A stretch of DNA of 64,000 nucleotides from Thamnaconus septentrionalis (GCA_009823395.1 CM020510.1:14929773-14993772), one strand, 5' to 3'. Shown: positions 34,031 to 47,049, counted from the stretch's first letter. Notes: generated by a model from the sequence alone, not told the origin. Made by a program: numbers and translations.

Positions 34031-36429
34031 CCGCTGCAGGCAGGCAGAGCCCTTGGGTACACAAGAGGAGGAGGGATGTCGTCCCATTTTCTCTGTTCAA
34101 GAACACCGGGCTTTGTGCGCGCACCTGTGGCCAGTTTGCAGCCTTGTGGTGCTTATCAGACCGGGACACAGCGGGGACGACTCGCTGCCTCCTTTTGCCA
34201 TTTTTCACTGTTTGTTTCTTTTTTGGTTTTCACCTCCACCTCAGCCCAACCAGCCTCCTCCCGCGTCCCTCTTTATCCCACCGCCGCGACGAGACGTGCC
34301 TCGCCGGCATCCCGGCCGGATCAGTCGAAAGAGATCCTTCGCAGAATAAAACAAGGGGGGGGACGTCGCCGTGCAACGGGGTACAAATTGCTTCACAAGC
34401 AAGATCTTTGGTCTGCCGCGGGTTCGCAGTGTGCGACGGAGGCATTTCACTTTGTGGTTATTGCGAACTGTAATTCTCCCCGGCACATGATTTCCCCTGA
34501 CGATAACCGCGGCTCACGTCGGGTGAGTCGGAATTTGTTATTTGCCCTTAAATAGCGGCAGCAGCGCCGGAGATAATGTATTCCGTCTCTACAAGGTGTT
34601 TCCCTCCTCAGCTGTCATGCTTTAGCTCCTGCCTTTTAAACGACCTTGAAGGGCTTCGGCCCCTCGGACTCGCGGGGAGGCACTCGCGCAGTCAAACTTA
34701 CTTTAGGTGTCAGAGACGAGAGGCAGATGCAGCGATATTCCGTATGAGGAGGGCGTACAGTGGTGCATTCCTTACAATAATAAGAAATTCGGAGGCTCGC
34801 CGCAAAAAAACGTCGGCTGCAGCAGCACCAGGGGAGTTACACAGGACGCCCAAACCTAATTTAATCACCTAATTCAGCATAATTGGAGGCAACCCAGCAA
34901 AGTCCCGCTGGCGTGGCTGCCTGAAGTCCAAATTATATTGAAAATTCGCGCAGTAATGCGGGGTGATATTCCCTCGGCCTTTGTGCCTTCGGTTGCAGTT
35001 CTGAAAAAAAAGAACACTACCCTTATCTTCAAATCTGCACCTTCTCTATAAACTCAAACCACCCCGGCCATGTTCTCTCGATCCTGTCGGAATAACACGA
35101 AAACAAACTTCGTGCAGGTAACGAGAGAGAGAGAGAGCGAGCAAGCGAACAAGCGAGCGTTCCGACTTGCTTTCCGCCCCCTTGACATTTGAGGCAGCAT
35201 TAAAAGGAGTGCAAATCGTATGCAAATTACAAAATACTTTTTAGCAATGCACGACAAAGTGTCTCGCGTTGCTTGCTGTGTTGCAGTACTGCTGCGTTCC
35301 CCGTCTTCTGCAGATGGACTTAAATAAATGCAGATCAAGCCGGCAAAAGAATAAACTCCTCGAGCTACTGAATAAAAAACACGTACGTGGAGAGGGACCT
35401 GCGATAAAGACTCCCGCACAAACACCCCGAAGTCCGTAAAACTGATAGCTGACCTCAGCTTTGATGCATTGCGGTCATTTGGTGCTACTTAAGTGGTAAA
35501 CAGAATAATGAGCGCGGCGACACGAAGGGTTGACCAGCCAGGCAGAGGATATGCTAAAGACCCGGCGTTACCATGCGGCGCGCGTAGGAGTGGCCGTGTT
35601 TTTTCGTCGACTTCCTATCCGTCTTATCTGAATAGCTGGAGACTCGCATAAAACACCTCCTCCCCCCCTTTAATCTCGCAACAACAGAACAATCTGAGAC
35701 GCCAGGGATGTGGAGGTAGCAGGAGATACTTCAGTGAGAGAATTTCCCTGTTCACAAAGCAGGAACAGAGGAAAACGCCAGAGGAGGAAATACTAGAGTT
35801 AAAAAGACAGCTAAATGCACAATCGGCCAGTCGTTTGTCCCCTGTGGCATGATGAGCGGTTCGCCTGCTGCAACATTAACCTATGTCCGCACTGACACTC
35901 TGCCGAACCACTAAACTGTTGCTGCCGCCACTAATGAGGCACTCGGCGAGGAGTGCGGCTGAGATTAAAGTTGAGGACCTGTTTTCAGCCCTTTTGCCCT
36001 CCTGCCGCTGTCACTTCAGTGACAGAATAACTGAGCAGGGACGATACTGTAGCAAAAAAGAAAAAATAAACGGGGGAGTGAGGTCGGGGACGAGTCAGCT
36101 GCAATGTTTGCAGAGTCATGGTTCAGGAGCTGGTTGTGACACTGCATTTAAAAGGAGAAAAGACAAATGCCTGAAAAAAAAAAAAAAAAACACGCAGCCT
36201 GAGCTTATTAACTGGACTGCAGACATGTGCAGAAACCTTCTCTCAGTTTTCTTTACACATGGAAACCAAAACTGCCTGCACAATCTGCTGTTGGAAGAAG
36301 CCGAGGCTTCTGTCCAAGGTCAAGTCTTTTCTGTGCCAGTGACCTTGAAAGAGTCACCATCACCTCTCCATTGAACTACTGAAGCTCTTCATGCGTTGAT
36401 ATTGAAAAGTCTGCTCCACAACAATTATC
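34031..36429. other. Non-coding stretch
   Basis: This stretch includes CpG-moderate sequence at 34270-34560, a block at 34855-34985 with homeodomain-like TAATTTAATCACCTAATTC, and a GAGA/GCGAGCAAGCGA low-complexity run at 35117-35160. Several frames of 100-160 codons occur without any recognisable domain. An octamer ATGCAAAT is at 35220-35227. Confidence 0.4.
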
Positions 36430-36869
36430 GTCGGTCCAGCAGCTGCTTGGCTCCTCACTGGAAGAAGCATGAGGACATAACTTCCTTCACTGTCTTGCTG
36501 TCCCCTTTCAAAAATGATTTTAGCTTGTTTTATTTGTTTTTAAGTCCCTGAATGGCCCGGTGCCAGCATATTTATCAGACTAAATAAATCTTCATCAGCC
36601 TTCCAAAGCCCTGAGGTCTGCAAAGCAGATGGTCCTTGATGTCCTTCGATCTACATTAGAAAAATAAAGAAGGCAGCGCTTCTGCTGTTGCTGCCCTCAA
36701 AACTTAGAACTCCTCGTTGTTGCATATTCATAATGAAAATAGTCTTGAAACTTTTAAATCGATGCTAAACAGTTTTTTATTCTCAATGGCATTTGGTGAA
36801 ACAACTACACTTAAAAATGATCTTTGAAGAAGAAGGAGAAGAATAAATTTGAAATACATGGCAACACTT

Positions 36870-36924
<55 letters not shown>

Positions 36925-37040
36925 TATATTTTTTTAACTTCAGTATACGTTTGTTTTTTCCTCTTGTATGTGCTTTCATTGTCGCTTTATATGTAAAGTG
37001 AAGTTGTAAACCTTTGGGCTTCTTTGGAAAAGTGCGAGAA
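36430..37040 (+). pseudogene. Degraded non-LTR retrotransposon (LINE) 3' end
   Basis: Remains of the C-terminal end of a LINE reverse-transcriptase ORF can be read. FKSLNGPVPAYLSD (from 36539) matches the LHGLAPxYLSDL-type stretch. ALRSAKQMVLDVL (from 36608) is next in the same frame. In another frame come SASAVAALKT at about 36675 and TFKSMLNSFLFSMAFGE from 36750, the counterpart of the family's AFSVAAPKLWNSLP and FKxxLKTHLF motifs. Stops and at least one frameshift interrupt the frame, so it is inactive. A 3' UTR-like part follows, invaded by (TA)n, with a GTAAAGTGAAGTTGTAAACC word near 36994. Only the last part of the ORF is present, as expected from 5' truncation. The clade (L2- or CR1-like) is not certain. 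Confidence 0.7.
36872..36929. repeat. (TA)n microsatellite
   Basis: Nearly 60 bases of TA dinucleotide with one ACAC interruption, inside the LINE 3' region. Confidence 0.9.
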
Positions 37041-40000
37041 ACATGAAGTTGACATTGACATTGCTGTTCTAGCCCTGGCCTGGGGGAATCAGGGGCCATT
37101 GCTCTTCCAGTGAAAGTTAGTCAACGACAATAGCCATGGATCACAGTAGCAGAAGTTTACTTTCAGCTTCAGAGGTGAGCAGCAGTAGCAGAACAAACAA
37201 AAAAACTACACAAAAATCTCCAAGTTGCCTTCAAGAAAAAAAAAATTAAAAAGAAAACATGATGACAAACCTAACGACCAGCCAAAAAGCAAGAGAAAGT
37301 GAGTTAGAAACTTAAAATTACTTCTCCCTCCTACAGCGCTACCAACACCAAAATGCACAATTATTTGCACTACAAAGACAAGAAAAGAAAAGGTTATTAT
37401 TTATTAGGCTGTCACAAAGGGGTTCACGGAGTGCTAAGTTGTTTCAGGAGTCGTACCGTCACCGAGCTGCAGAAAAACTTCACACACAGGCTGTTGACTG
37501 GTTTGAAAACAACAATTGAAGAGACATCGGGTGGTGGTTAAAAATCAGCAGCCAGCCAATCAGCCAGCAGCAGTTCGGTCAAGGGGACAAGTGGCAGCAC
37601 ACGAGTGCACCGACTGCAGAGGAGGGGAGTAGGGGGAGCACGGTGTCGGCAAATCTAAAACATAAATGACAATAAACAGCATAACAGTGTAATTTTACAC
37701 ACTCTGTCATTTAGATGTGTTTATCCACTGGCAGCATCCGCCACTTCAACACCTCTGCCAGACCTGTGGAAGCTGCCAAAACGCTGAGGTTGATGGGCAA
37801 GTCTGGACCGACTGACTGCAGTCGTCACTTCCCTCTGCTCTGATTTAATACAGCTGGTGGTGGGAAGGTGGGGGGATGGGGGCGCTATATATTTCTCATG
37901 TAGGGTATCCAGGGAGTATCAACACTTTATAATGAGAATCAATGCCATACTGCGATGGGATGTATTGATACTTCAGCATCGATCTGCGCACCACTGAGGA
38001 CTGGCAGCTTTCTGATGTCATGGGAACGGGCTACATCTCCGATTTCCTAGCGAGTCAAAATATGAATTTTTGCCTTTTTGTGTCGAGACGTTTTAGCACA
38101 TAGCGCAATGATTTTCAACAAACTTTTCATTGGTTTGCTGTTAAACTTTAACAAGTGTTTGTGAAGCTGCGTCGCAAAAATTAAACAAGCGCTTTTCATT
38201 AGGGAGTGATTTTTTTTTTTTCCTTTAATTTTTGGACTCCAATGACATGTTTGAAAAACGGCGCAATGTTCCCGTGCTATGTTTCATTTTAATTAAATTT
38301 TCCAAATGAAAATGTCAACTATTTATCTGCTCCACATTCTGGTTTGCTCAGACAGTGAGCAAAGCGTTTTAATCCCTGCCTGTCACTCACTCGGTGGCGC
38401 CTGCCGCGCCGTTTGCTTTCGCTCTCGCGGACAAAAAAAAAAGGGAGCCGACGCGCTGACCAACCAGATATTAGCCTCAGTCTGGCGAGCCACACACGCA
38501 CCGCGACCACACGCGTACTTATCATCCGTGCTGCGTGAGCTGTTCAGCCTCTTAATGCTAAGATGTCCGGCAGTTATTTTCTTGTTAAAACTCTTGATTC
38601 TCGATGTATTTCCATTTTATTTTTTTGTTTGTTTGCATTATAGCCACCACGTCTGCTCATGCGGCGGATGCATTTCTACCTTAATTTACACCCACCAGGT
38701 GTTTTTGTTTTCCACTATGTCAATTTCACTCACTTGCTTTCATGCATCAGGTGTTTTATTTACTTTAATTATTACAATGCGAAGTGCCTCAGTAAATTGC
38801 AGGGTTTAAATCACCTGGGTCAAGGTACCCTTCGTTTAAGCAATTTCCTACGACAAGTGACGCTGCTGTCATCATGATCAACCAGCTGTAGGTACGTAGC
38901 TTATCACTGACGTGCCTCCGCTAACACAGATGGTTTTTGGTGATCCGACAGCAATAACACAGCAAATTACATAACTCCCATGTTGGCTCCTCCTCTACAC
39001 AATTCTTTCAAGTCTCGACGCAACGCCTCATTTTGTGTGAAAAAAGTAATGAACCCCTGATACACAAAGTTGGAAACATACTATATATTAGCACAAATCA
39101 AAACTTTCTTGTCAAATCCAAACAAAGCTGTGTGATGCATCTTCACGACGAGTGTTGCTCAGCTGGCGTGTTGTTATTTTCAGTGTGCCTGTTGGATGCG
39201 AGGGGCTGCAGAAATGAATTTGCCTTTGGGCCACAACTTCCACAGTCTCCGAGTTGCATTGTGCTTTTATACAAAACAAGACAGGTGTGTAAGTGAGCAC
39301 TAAAATCTATGCCTCGCAGATGTTCCCGTCACGTTGTTGCCTCACCTCACCTCGCCTCGCCTGCTCGCAGACTTGCCGTGTTTACCCCCGCGTTTGCGCG
39401 TACGTGTGCGCAGTCTTTTTGACGTACCTGCGGCAGGAAAGATCTAACCGTTCACGTTCCCTCCCCCCACGGGACGGCCGAGGCGGCGCGGAGTGCCTCG
39501 TGCAAAATCCATTTTCCTTTTAAAGAAGAAAGCGAAATGGGCCGTGCATGTCAATACGGCGGCGTGCACGTTGCTGCAGGAGGTAAAAGAGTAGGGAGAG
39601 CACTGCACTTCATTGGATTACGGCGAGGGGGGAGGTGGTATGAGAGGTGGAGAGAAGGTGGGGGTTTGGGGGCAGGACGGGGAGGGCATCAAGTGAGTGA
39701 AAGGCCTTTCATCTCCTCCTGACGTCTTCAAAGACAATAAGCCTCACCCACTGCACTCTGTGTTGACATTAGCACGCTGCACACGCACGCGCTCTAAGCC
39801 CCGACATCTAAAAGCAGACACAGCGCTGACACGCATGTCCGTCCTTTCACATGCCAACTACCCCCGTGCCACTTTCCCCCGCCGCAGATCAAAGTCAGGT
39901 CACTACTAATTAGCCAAGAAAAAAGGGGCTTTTCGCGCCGCCGCCACCCAGACGTGGCACGTGCACCTCAGTCGCCGATAGGTGGCAGATTGCGAGGGCG

Positions 40001-41075
40001 CGCACGCTGTTATTCGCGTCTACGTGACTTCGGTAAGACTAGGAAATGTTTCGAAACACGTGCCGGATGGGATGTGACCCGATGGAGGTTCAAAGTCTTG
40101 CTTGAGGAAAGAAAAATCTCACATACAAAAAAAAAAAAAAAACAACAATTGTGATCGCAATCGACTAAAATCAAAAGCCGGGTTTTGGGCTTAATACCAT
40201 CAACTGCCGTTTAGGACGATGTGCTCCTCCATCAAACAGATTAGTTGGAGCCTTTACGTGCCATAATTACTGCTAGAGCCAGATGTACTGTGTCGGTTTG
40301 TGATTCAAATGTGAGGAAACGCGAGAAGAAAAAAAACGACTTTAATGCGGTAAATATTCTGTTGTTCATTAACGTGGCTTGAAGCGTTATTTACAAATCG
40401 AGGATCTTGAGTAGGCGGCGAGGCTGTTGCTGCAGACGGATTTCAAAGGCTTCTGGGTGTAACCTTGCCGGCGCCAGGTATACCTGCAGTCCACAGCCAC
40501 GCAGTCTGAGCTTCCTAGTTGTGCATTCTCCACACAGAGCGGTGGAATCACGACCGGCTCTCTGAGACAAGGCTGCGGCAAAGCAGGCAAAATTGAGGCC
40601 CGAGGAGCTCCGAACAAAATAAGAAGAAACACGCTTGTGTGTGTTTTGCAAAAAACAAAAAAAACAAAGTAGCTCTGCCATGCTGACATGTGGAGTTCAG
40701 TATTAATCACATCACAGACAAATAATTTTCTCTCAAAAAATGTATCCAAATTTTAAGAAATTTGATTAGAATGTTTCCCTGGTGCTGAATTTGGTCCACA
40801 AGGAGTTGTTGAAGCCCAAGAAGAAGTTGTATTGCCTAAAAATTAAACAGAAATGCCTCACAGATGAGTTATTGGCTGGAAAGCAGGATTATTTTTACTG
40901 TATTTGTGCTCCTCATTTAAAACATTCTTTTGAATTTGGGCTGGTTGCAGAACACCGACCTTGCGTCTCTTGGGGAAGAGCTTCCCCAGCTGCACTGACG
41001 CAGACCCCAGGCTGTTGGACACGTGCCAACTCTTTGCCCTGTTGGTTGGCTCTGAGACGGGTGTGTGTGTGAGTC
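37041..41075. other. Non-coding stretch
   Basis: A CpG-richer patch lies at 39330-39560, including a CTCAC/CTCGC pentamer tandem at about 39340-39362. An A tract is at 40128-40142. The 167-codon frame at 38306-38809 has no domain resemblance. No exon or RNA gene is recognised. Confidence 0.4.
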
Positions 41076-41125
41076 GTGGTGGTGGTGGTGGTGGTGGTGG
41101 TGGTGGTGGTGGGGGGGGGGGGGGG
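41076..41125 (+). repeat. (GTG)n array followed by a G15 run
   Basis: About eleven GTG units run into an uninterrupted G run of about 15 bases. This is G-quadruplex-prone on the plus strand. Confidence 0.9.
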
Positions 41126-42360
41126 TGACAGCGGTTGGTACCTGGGCAAGCAATGAGCAGCGAAGCGCATTCAGGCCATCTGCAGCGGATCGTCGGGTAC
41201 CTATCGGAGGTCAAACGCAAGAGAGAGAAAAAAAAAAGCAAAAGGCCCGCTTCTGCTCCTTTGTGCCGGAGCGACCTGTGGTATCCACTCTCATATAACT
41301 CCGCTCATCTCGAGGAGGGCAGAGCCATTTATCCCCGTGATCCTGCATCTTATCGGCATCTCTGGATCCGGGGAGACTAACTAAATTCGGCCTTTCAAAA
41401 TGGACTCGGAGAGAGTCTCGGCTTACACAGGAGCGCCTGGCGGCTTACAGTATTCAGACCAGGCTGTGCTATGAAAAGTAAGATAGCGTTTCATGTAGTT
41501 CAGGGTAACCTCAGCACCCCATAGAAATGATTGGGTGCTGTCATCATACCGGTTTGCCTAAGAAGGTTTGATAACGTTAGAAATGTATTCCAATTCAAAG
41601 CCGAAGTTTAAGCAAACTAAATATTGCCTTCAGCTTGGTGCCGACGCTCAGACGAGATGCGACGCCTCTGTGACAAATGGCTGTGATAACCAGCAGCCAT
41701 TACCTACGCAATTTCACTGTCACAATAATCGATGCAGACCAAGTTTTTTGCCCAACACCGATAGAGCGCGATAATCTCACATATCACCTAGTTCTAACGG
41801 TGATGCATGGTGACCTGTCACATCTGAGGGTTTATCGAGGAAGAAATTTGATAGCAAGTTTAATCAGTGTTCGTTTTTTGGGGGTAGGAAAAATACATTT
41901 AATAACGATAGCAGGCTTCAGCTAAAAGCAAGAGAGGCGCTGGCGACTCTCTCCACTGCAGGAATGCCAGGAGGTTAGCCGGATGGGGCAGGTGCTGACG
42001 ATGGGGTGCTGCCATCAAAGCGGAGATCTGTGACCGCTGTTGTCACAAGCAGGGTACCGGAACCTTTCATCTGTCCGTGCCCATGTGTGATCTCCCACGT
42101 GTACACTGCCCCGGCGCGAGTCCGTTTGTCGCGCTAGCCATCCGCACCAGCCATATCAGACAAGCGAGGACTTCAAAAGCAGGGGGTAAAAAAAAACAAA
42201 TGATGTTTTATCCGCTTCCAAAAGCCCACTGCACATCCCACATTTGTCTCTGTGACCCAGAGCGGAACGATGATGGAGCGCCACTATCTTAAAGCTGATG
42301 TATTTGTTCAGTAAATCAGAGCAAAGCGAAACAAATAGTGTGTAGCAATGGCTCCAGGGC
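41126..42360. other. Non-coding stretch
   Basis: Mixed sequence with an A tract at 41228-41236. No gene or repeat family is recognised. Confidence 0.4.
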
Positions 42361-42369
42361 GGCTGCTGT

Positions 42370-42620
42370 GCCCACATACCTTTAGCTTTGCATCAGCCAC
42401 TTGTGCGACACACAGTCCTTGTTTTGATGTAATTGGACGGTTCAGGCTGGTTACTAATTTTCAACCCAAAGCCTGCACGGCTGAGTGTCTGACATACACC
42501 TTTTCCCATTATTTCCATAATTACTTTCTGGGCCCTCAGAGACACCAGCACAGAAATATGTGTACATACCAGGCAGCCCAGGCTATCTTCCACTCAAGTA
42601 CACTTCCACGCTACCATCTG
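42370..42620. promoter_or_regulatory. Candidate conserved non-coding block
   Basis: About 250 bases are repeat-free and motif-packed (CTTTGCATCAGCC, GATGTAATTGGACGG, CCCATTATTTCCATAATTAC, AAATATGTGTACATACC). Short frames are open on both strands, which is common in conserved elements, but no domain is seen. Regulatory role is inferred. Confidence 0.35.
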
Positions 42621-43530
42621 TGGTGGTGCAGTGCAGCATCACAGCCCTCACTTGCTTATGAATGATCAGTTTGCATGACGCACATCAAGACTTCAGCAGA
42701 TATGAGGCTGGCTCTAATTTTGTTCTGTAAGTCTCAAAAGGTCACCTCTTGCAAGGGGGCAAATAATTTTCCAGCACTGTAAGGTCATTAATTCCAATTG
42801 AAAATTCCGTCTACTCGAACGCCGCTTCTGAACCAGCACGTCATTAACCACCATCATCAAATACATGCACTTTGATATATCTTTCTTGCATCTCGACACA
42901 TAAGACTTCTCTTTAATGTTTGTGTGTATGAGTCACAGGGGCTGGTTTGATTCAAAGCCATGAATAAAAAAAAAAAGTCTTGTTTTCTCGGGATTTAGGC
43001 ACAAAAATCAGCTGGTTGTGTCAATATAGAAGACAGGTTACCTTTAGTTTTCTGAGGTGACGCAGCCTCTGACACCCCAGCCTGTTCTAGCAGCTATTAA
43101 ATTATGTGCTTGTGTCATGCTGATGGCGAGGAATGGAAGGCAAATGCTAAATTGCATCTTTTGGAAGAGCTGTTGAGGGATGTGACAGATCCCTGAAAAA
43201 GCTTTTGTGATTCCCTTCTACTTGACTTTCTGATGGCCAGAACTTGACAGAGACAACCGTCAATTAAGAGTCTTGATCCATTGCCAACCATTCACTGCCA
43301 TGGCATGATATTTTCACACACATCGAGTGTACTTGTACATCTCTGAGGGCAATAAATCATCCTTGCCCCTCCATCACACTGATGTTTAAGTGTTAACTTG
43401 CCACGCATAGCCACTCACAGGTCCATTTTCAACAGGTCAGCTATTTCCCACTTTGAGCAACATCTGGATGGGTTTAGAGACGGCCTCGTCCAGGAGGTGG
43501 AGTAAGCGGAGTAGAACTGAGCCCAAAATG
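42621..43530. other. Non-coding stretch
   Basis: Unique-looking sequence with an A tract at about 42967-42976. Nothing is recognised. Confidence 0.4.
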
Positions 43531-43534
43531 GAAT

Positions 43535-43810
43535 CATCATAGGTGCGATGGCAACAGATGAGGGAGTTTAGTCCACATGGCCTGCTTTGCTCATTAAAAT
43601 TGGCCTGCACCTGTGTTCCTGCTGCACAGCACATCTGCCAACCTCTGCGCGCCTACAGTTACCCGCCGTGCAGCCATCTCATGGGCCGTTGCCGCATCAT
43701 TCATGATTACGGAGGCACACATATCTTATTCTGGTCGCTGCTGCACCACTGCACCACGACCTCGTGGGCAGCTGGTCATGAGCGTAACCCTCATTATGAA
43801 GTGTTGTTTA
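43535..43810. promoter_or_regulatory. Candidate conserved non-coding block
   Basis: This repeat-free block of about 275 bases has words such as GCTCATTAAAATTGGCC, CATCATTCATGATTACGG and ACCCTCATTATGAAG. Two overlapping plus-strand frames and one minus-strand frame are open, none with a known domain. The texture suggests a conserved enhancer, untested here. Confidence 0.35.
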
Positions 43811-45040
43811 TGCTATGAAAATATATTTACATTAGGCTAAACACTTGATTCATAACTTCTGTCTGAAGTTTACTATTTTTTTATATACCCGTCATATTTT
43901 ATAATTTATACATTTGGAACAATCACGTCAGCACATCTTTTGGGGATAGCAAGTGATCAAACCTGTCAATGAACTGGGACTTTACAACAGCAAAGCTTTG
44001 ATTCTAGTTTTTAATTTGCTCCCATGTTTTTAGATCACTGGACAAACTATATATATATCTGGGACGCCCATATAAAAGATAAACAACATTTTGTGTCATT
44101 GGCTCTTTTTACAAACCTATGTTTGATCATTTCAGAGTAAGGTGCGAAGAAGCAAAAAAAAAAAAAAAATGGAATTTACCTTTGAAATGAAATTATAGAT
44201 ATAACATCCACTTACGCCTACTGATTACTGTATCTTTTTGCTTAGGTATGGGTGAAGTTTATTCTCTTCTCATTATAGTACAAACCACTGCAATTTCATA
44301 TCTTTGATAAATGAGACCACTGTTAGTTATTGCAGCCTTAGCACTATGAAATGCCAACATGGCACAGCACAAAGGGCAATGAGCAGCATGAGCAACAACA
44401 GATATTAAATAAGCCTCCACCTTTGAATGGTAATGGTTGTCTCTGCCTTCAACAGACAAAACCTGACCATGGCCGGGATACGTAAAGCCCTCATAAACAC
44501 AGTCACCATCTTAAATTAGCAGTATCATAATCAGACTGCTGTATTCCAAAGTTGCTGCAGGCTAGCTGTGAGTCTGTTCACTTATGTGTCTTTGGGTGCA
44601 AACATTAAGTCGCGCAGGTGAACTGTCTGACTCATCGCAGACATTTGTTTGGAGCATGCTGTGATTAACCAGTCTGTGCCTCCGAGACGCCGCCGCAGCT
44701 GCAGCCAAGAGCATTTTCACTTCACAGGCAGTCTGTAAGCTGTGTGGAGAGAGGACGCTTTTTCAGTGCACGCATGCTGTGGAAGAATGATAAATGAGAC
44801 TAGTTTGTTTGCATTTGAGTATCTAGGTTAAGTCAGATGTTGAAATCCAAAGCGTGTCTTATATTTGTTTTTTTTAAAGTAAATCTTGCAGTACTGGCAG
44901 TAGTTTTTCAAGTAAATAACAGCGAGGTGTCTGGGGCTGTATTTTGAGTGTACTTCGAGTATCATATGTGTGCATTGTTTGGCAACTCTCTAGCGGGGCC
45001 CAGTCATGTTTCAGCCACTGATCCTGCTTTTACTCTGAAC
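43811..45040. other. Non-coding stretch
   Basis: AT-rich sequence with an A tract at about 44154-44169. No gene or repeat family is recognised. Confidence 0.4.
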
Positions 45041-45160
45041 TTGTCCTTCGTTTTTCAGGAAGAGACCCCCGCGGAGCTTTGCAGCTGAAATTAAATGCAT
45101 TTTCAATATGTGTTTCAAAGAATGGCCCTCCTGAAGCCAATAATCCATTCACATGAGTTT
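45041..45160 (+). other. Acceptor-like site with phase-compatible opening
   Basis: A pyrimidine-rich run ends in CGTTTTTCAG at 45049-45058. Joined to exon 1 in phase 1, the sequence after it stays open for about 32 codons to a TGA at 45153. No good donor lies inside the opening, so it would have to be a terminal exon. The peptide resembles nothing I know. It may be a chance acceptor within conserved-looking non-coding DNA. Confidence 0.15.
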
Positions 45161-47049
45161 CAGTGTGTATCAAAGAGAGCATTGCCTGCAGCAACCGCAT
45201 CCTTGCTGAGCACTGAAGAAAAAAATATGTATACAATATTTACCAACTGCGCTCATCATTATGTTGCTCCAACAGTGAAACTGTCAGCAATAGAAACATA
45301 AAATCCATCTCCTTATTCCGCTTTTGTTTTTTTCATTTCATGCATGGTTCTCATGCAGAGTCCCACAGTGAAGTGCGGCGTGCACTCAAGCTGATCGAAA
45401 TGCCTCCACCCTGTTGTGCCAACAGATTTTTATCCTGCATTGTGTGGCTCTCGGAGGCATTTGTCGGCGCGTGTCCTCTGCGTTCGGGTGCACAGGAAGG
45501 AGCTTTATAGCACTCGGCACAATTTTCCGACGAGCAGCCTTTCTGTGTGAAGGGAGGCAGCAGCAGCAATCAGCTGTCCGCCTGCCACGGTCAAGTCAAC
45601 AGGAGCTAATTTCCCCCCGCCCCTCTTCTCTCTGCGTCTCTGTGGGGCTTTGCAGTTAACGTCACAAGTGCATTAAGAGAGTCAGACAGATTTGTTTCCG
45701 TTTCCCGTTCACGGTGGCGAGCTTCATCAAGGCCACCCAAACAAAGCACAATCAGCAATCGTCCCTCTTCTGTTTCCCTCCAGAAGAGGCGGGATTCTAA
45801 TAAGGTGAGAAAAATGTGACTTGCAATTACGTCCTCAGCCAGCTCTATGTAAAATGTGCATTATTTTTCCATCGTCGTTAGCAGAAATACTACATGTGAC
45901 GGTAGTCATGGCGACATAGCCCAGGTCTGTCCAAGGACAGGAGTGCGTGTTGTCATTTAGAGGGAGATAAAACGACGAGGAGTGAGAGGGATTGGCGGAG
46001 GAGGTGTGAGTCGACTCAGCCCTGCGCGTACCGTTAAGTCAACAGGCCCTACAGGGTGGCTCATGCCAAACCGTCTTTGCCTGGTGAGTTACCAAAAGAC
46101 ACTATCAAGACATGCTGTGACAGAAAGCTGGACGATTGCATTACGCGGGCACATTAATTCAAAATGCGACGGCTCGAAGCGTCTCGGCCCGCAAGGCGGG
46201 TGTCAAGTCAATATTCATGCCCCCGTCTATTGTCCGACGTGTCTGCTTCGGCTGACATCCTCTAATAGCTCTAAAATGTGTGTTCGGGCCACTGAGGGAT
46301 GGAGAGGAGAGGGGAGGGCAAAAAAACAAGGGAGCTGGGTGGCGGGAAGCAGTGGGACAGTGTTGGAGGACGTGGTGTACATAGCTGCCTCTCAGACTCC
46401 ATTAAGGCTGACGGCGCCCCCGTAAAGCTTCCCCGTGCCTTTCACTGCTTCTGCTCTGGTCCTCAGTCAACCCAGAGTGATGCTCGAACCTGACACATTC
46501 AGGCCATAGCTGCTTCGGTTTTTTTTACAAACTTGAATTTGTATTGTTGTTTACATAAATACAAGAGTTTTTTTTGTTTTTTTTTTATCATCCTCGCACG
46601 AACCGGATTGTAGCATATTCTTCACTGTCAAAGCTACGGGCGTGGGCTCGCCTGTTAAGCTGTCCGTGGTCCTGAGCAGCATCTGCACGACTGCAAACAT
46701 TCCATCCCTTCCTAGAACGAACAGTCGCCAAGAAACAGCTCCAGTCTGAGAGACAGCAGACCTTGAAAACCTTGAAATGCTCCATCTCCGGCAGCAACTG
46801 TCACGCTGTCCCAGACTGAGAGCTGATAGTCTGCAGCAACACAGAGACTCTTTACATAGACATAATGGTGCTAAATAACTTAACGTAATGTTGGATGGCT
46901 ACTATTTCAATTTTCTTTTCTTTTTTTTAATCTTGCGTATGTAAGGTGCTATTTCGATAAATTTTCATTTAGTTTGAATTGCATTGGGCACAGATGACTC
47001 TGAATGATGAAAAGAAAAGAGACATTTATGTTACCACCAACCCTACCGT
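45161..47049. other. Non-coding stretch
   Basis: Mixed composition with a CpG-moderate part at 45900-46330 and T tracts at 46569-46587. The 147-codon frame at 45982-46425 shows no domain. Nothing else is recognised. Confidence 0.4.

Noticed and set aside
34076..34555. 159-codon open frame in CpG-moderate DNA
   Set aside because: Overlapping frames are open on both strands, there is no domain, and composition explains the length.
35883..36374. 163-codon open frame next to the LINE relic
   Set aside because: It contains a Lys run from an A tract and matches neither LINE motifs nor any known domain.
38306..38809. 167-codon open frame with hydrophobic stretches
   Set aside because: The hydrophobic runs come from T-rich tracts. 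There is no recognisable family, no splice signals and no promoter context.
40858..41241. Poly-Pro and poly-His/Thr frames on the minus strand
   Set aside because: They are translations of the (GTG)n and G-run repeat at 41076-41125.
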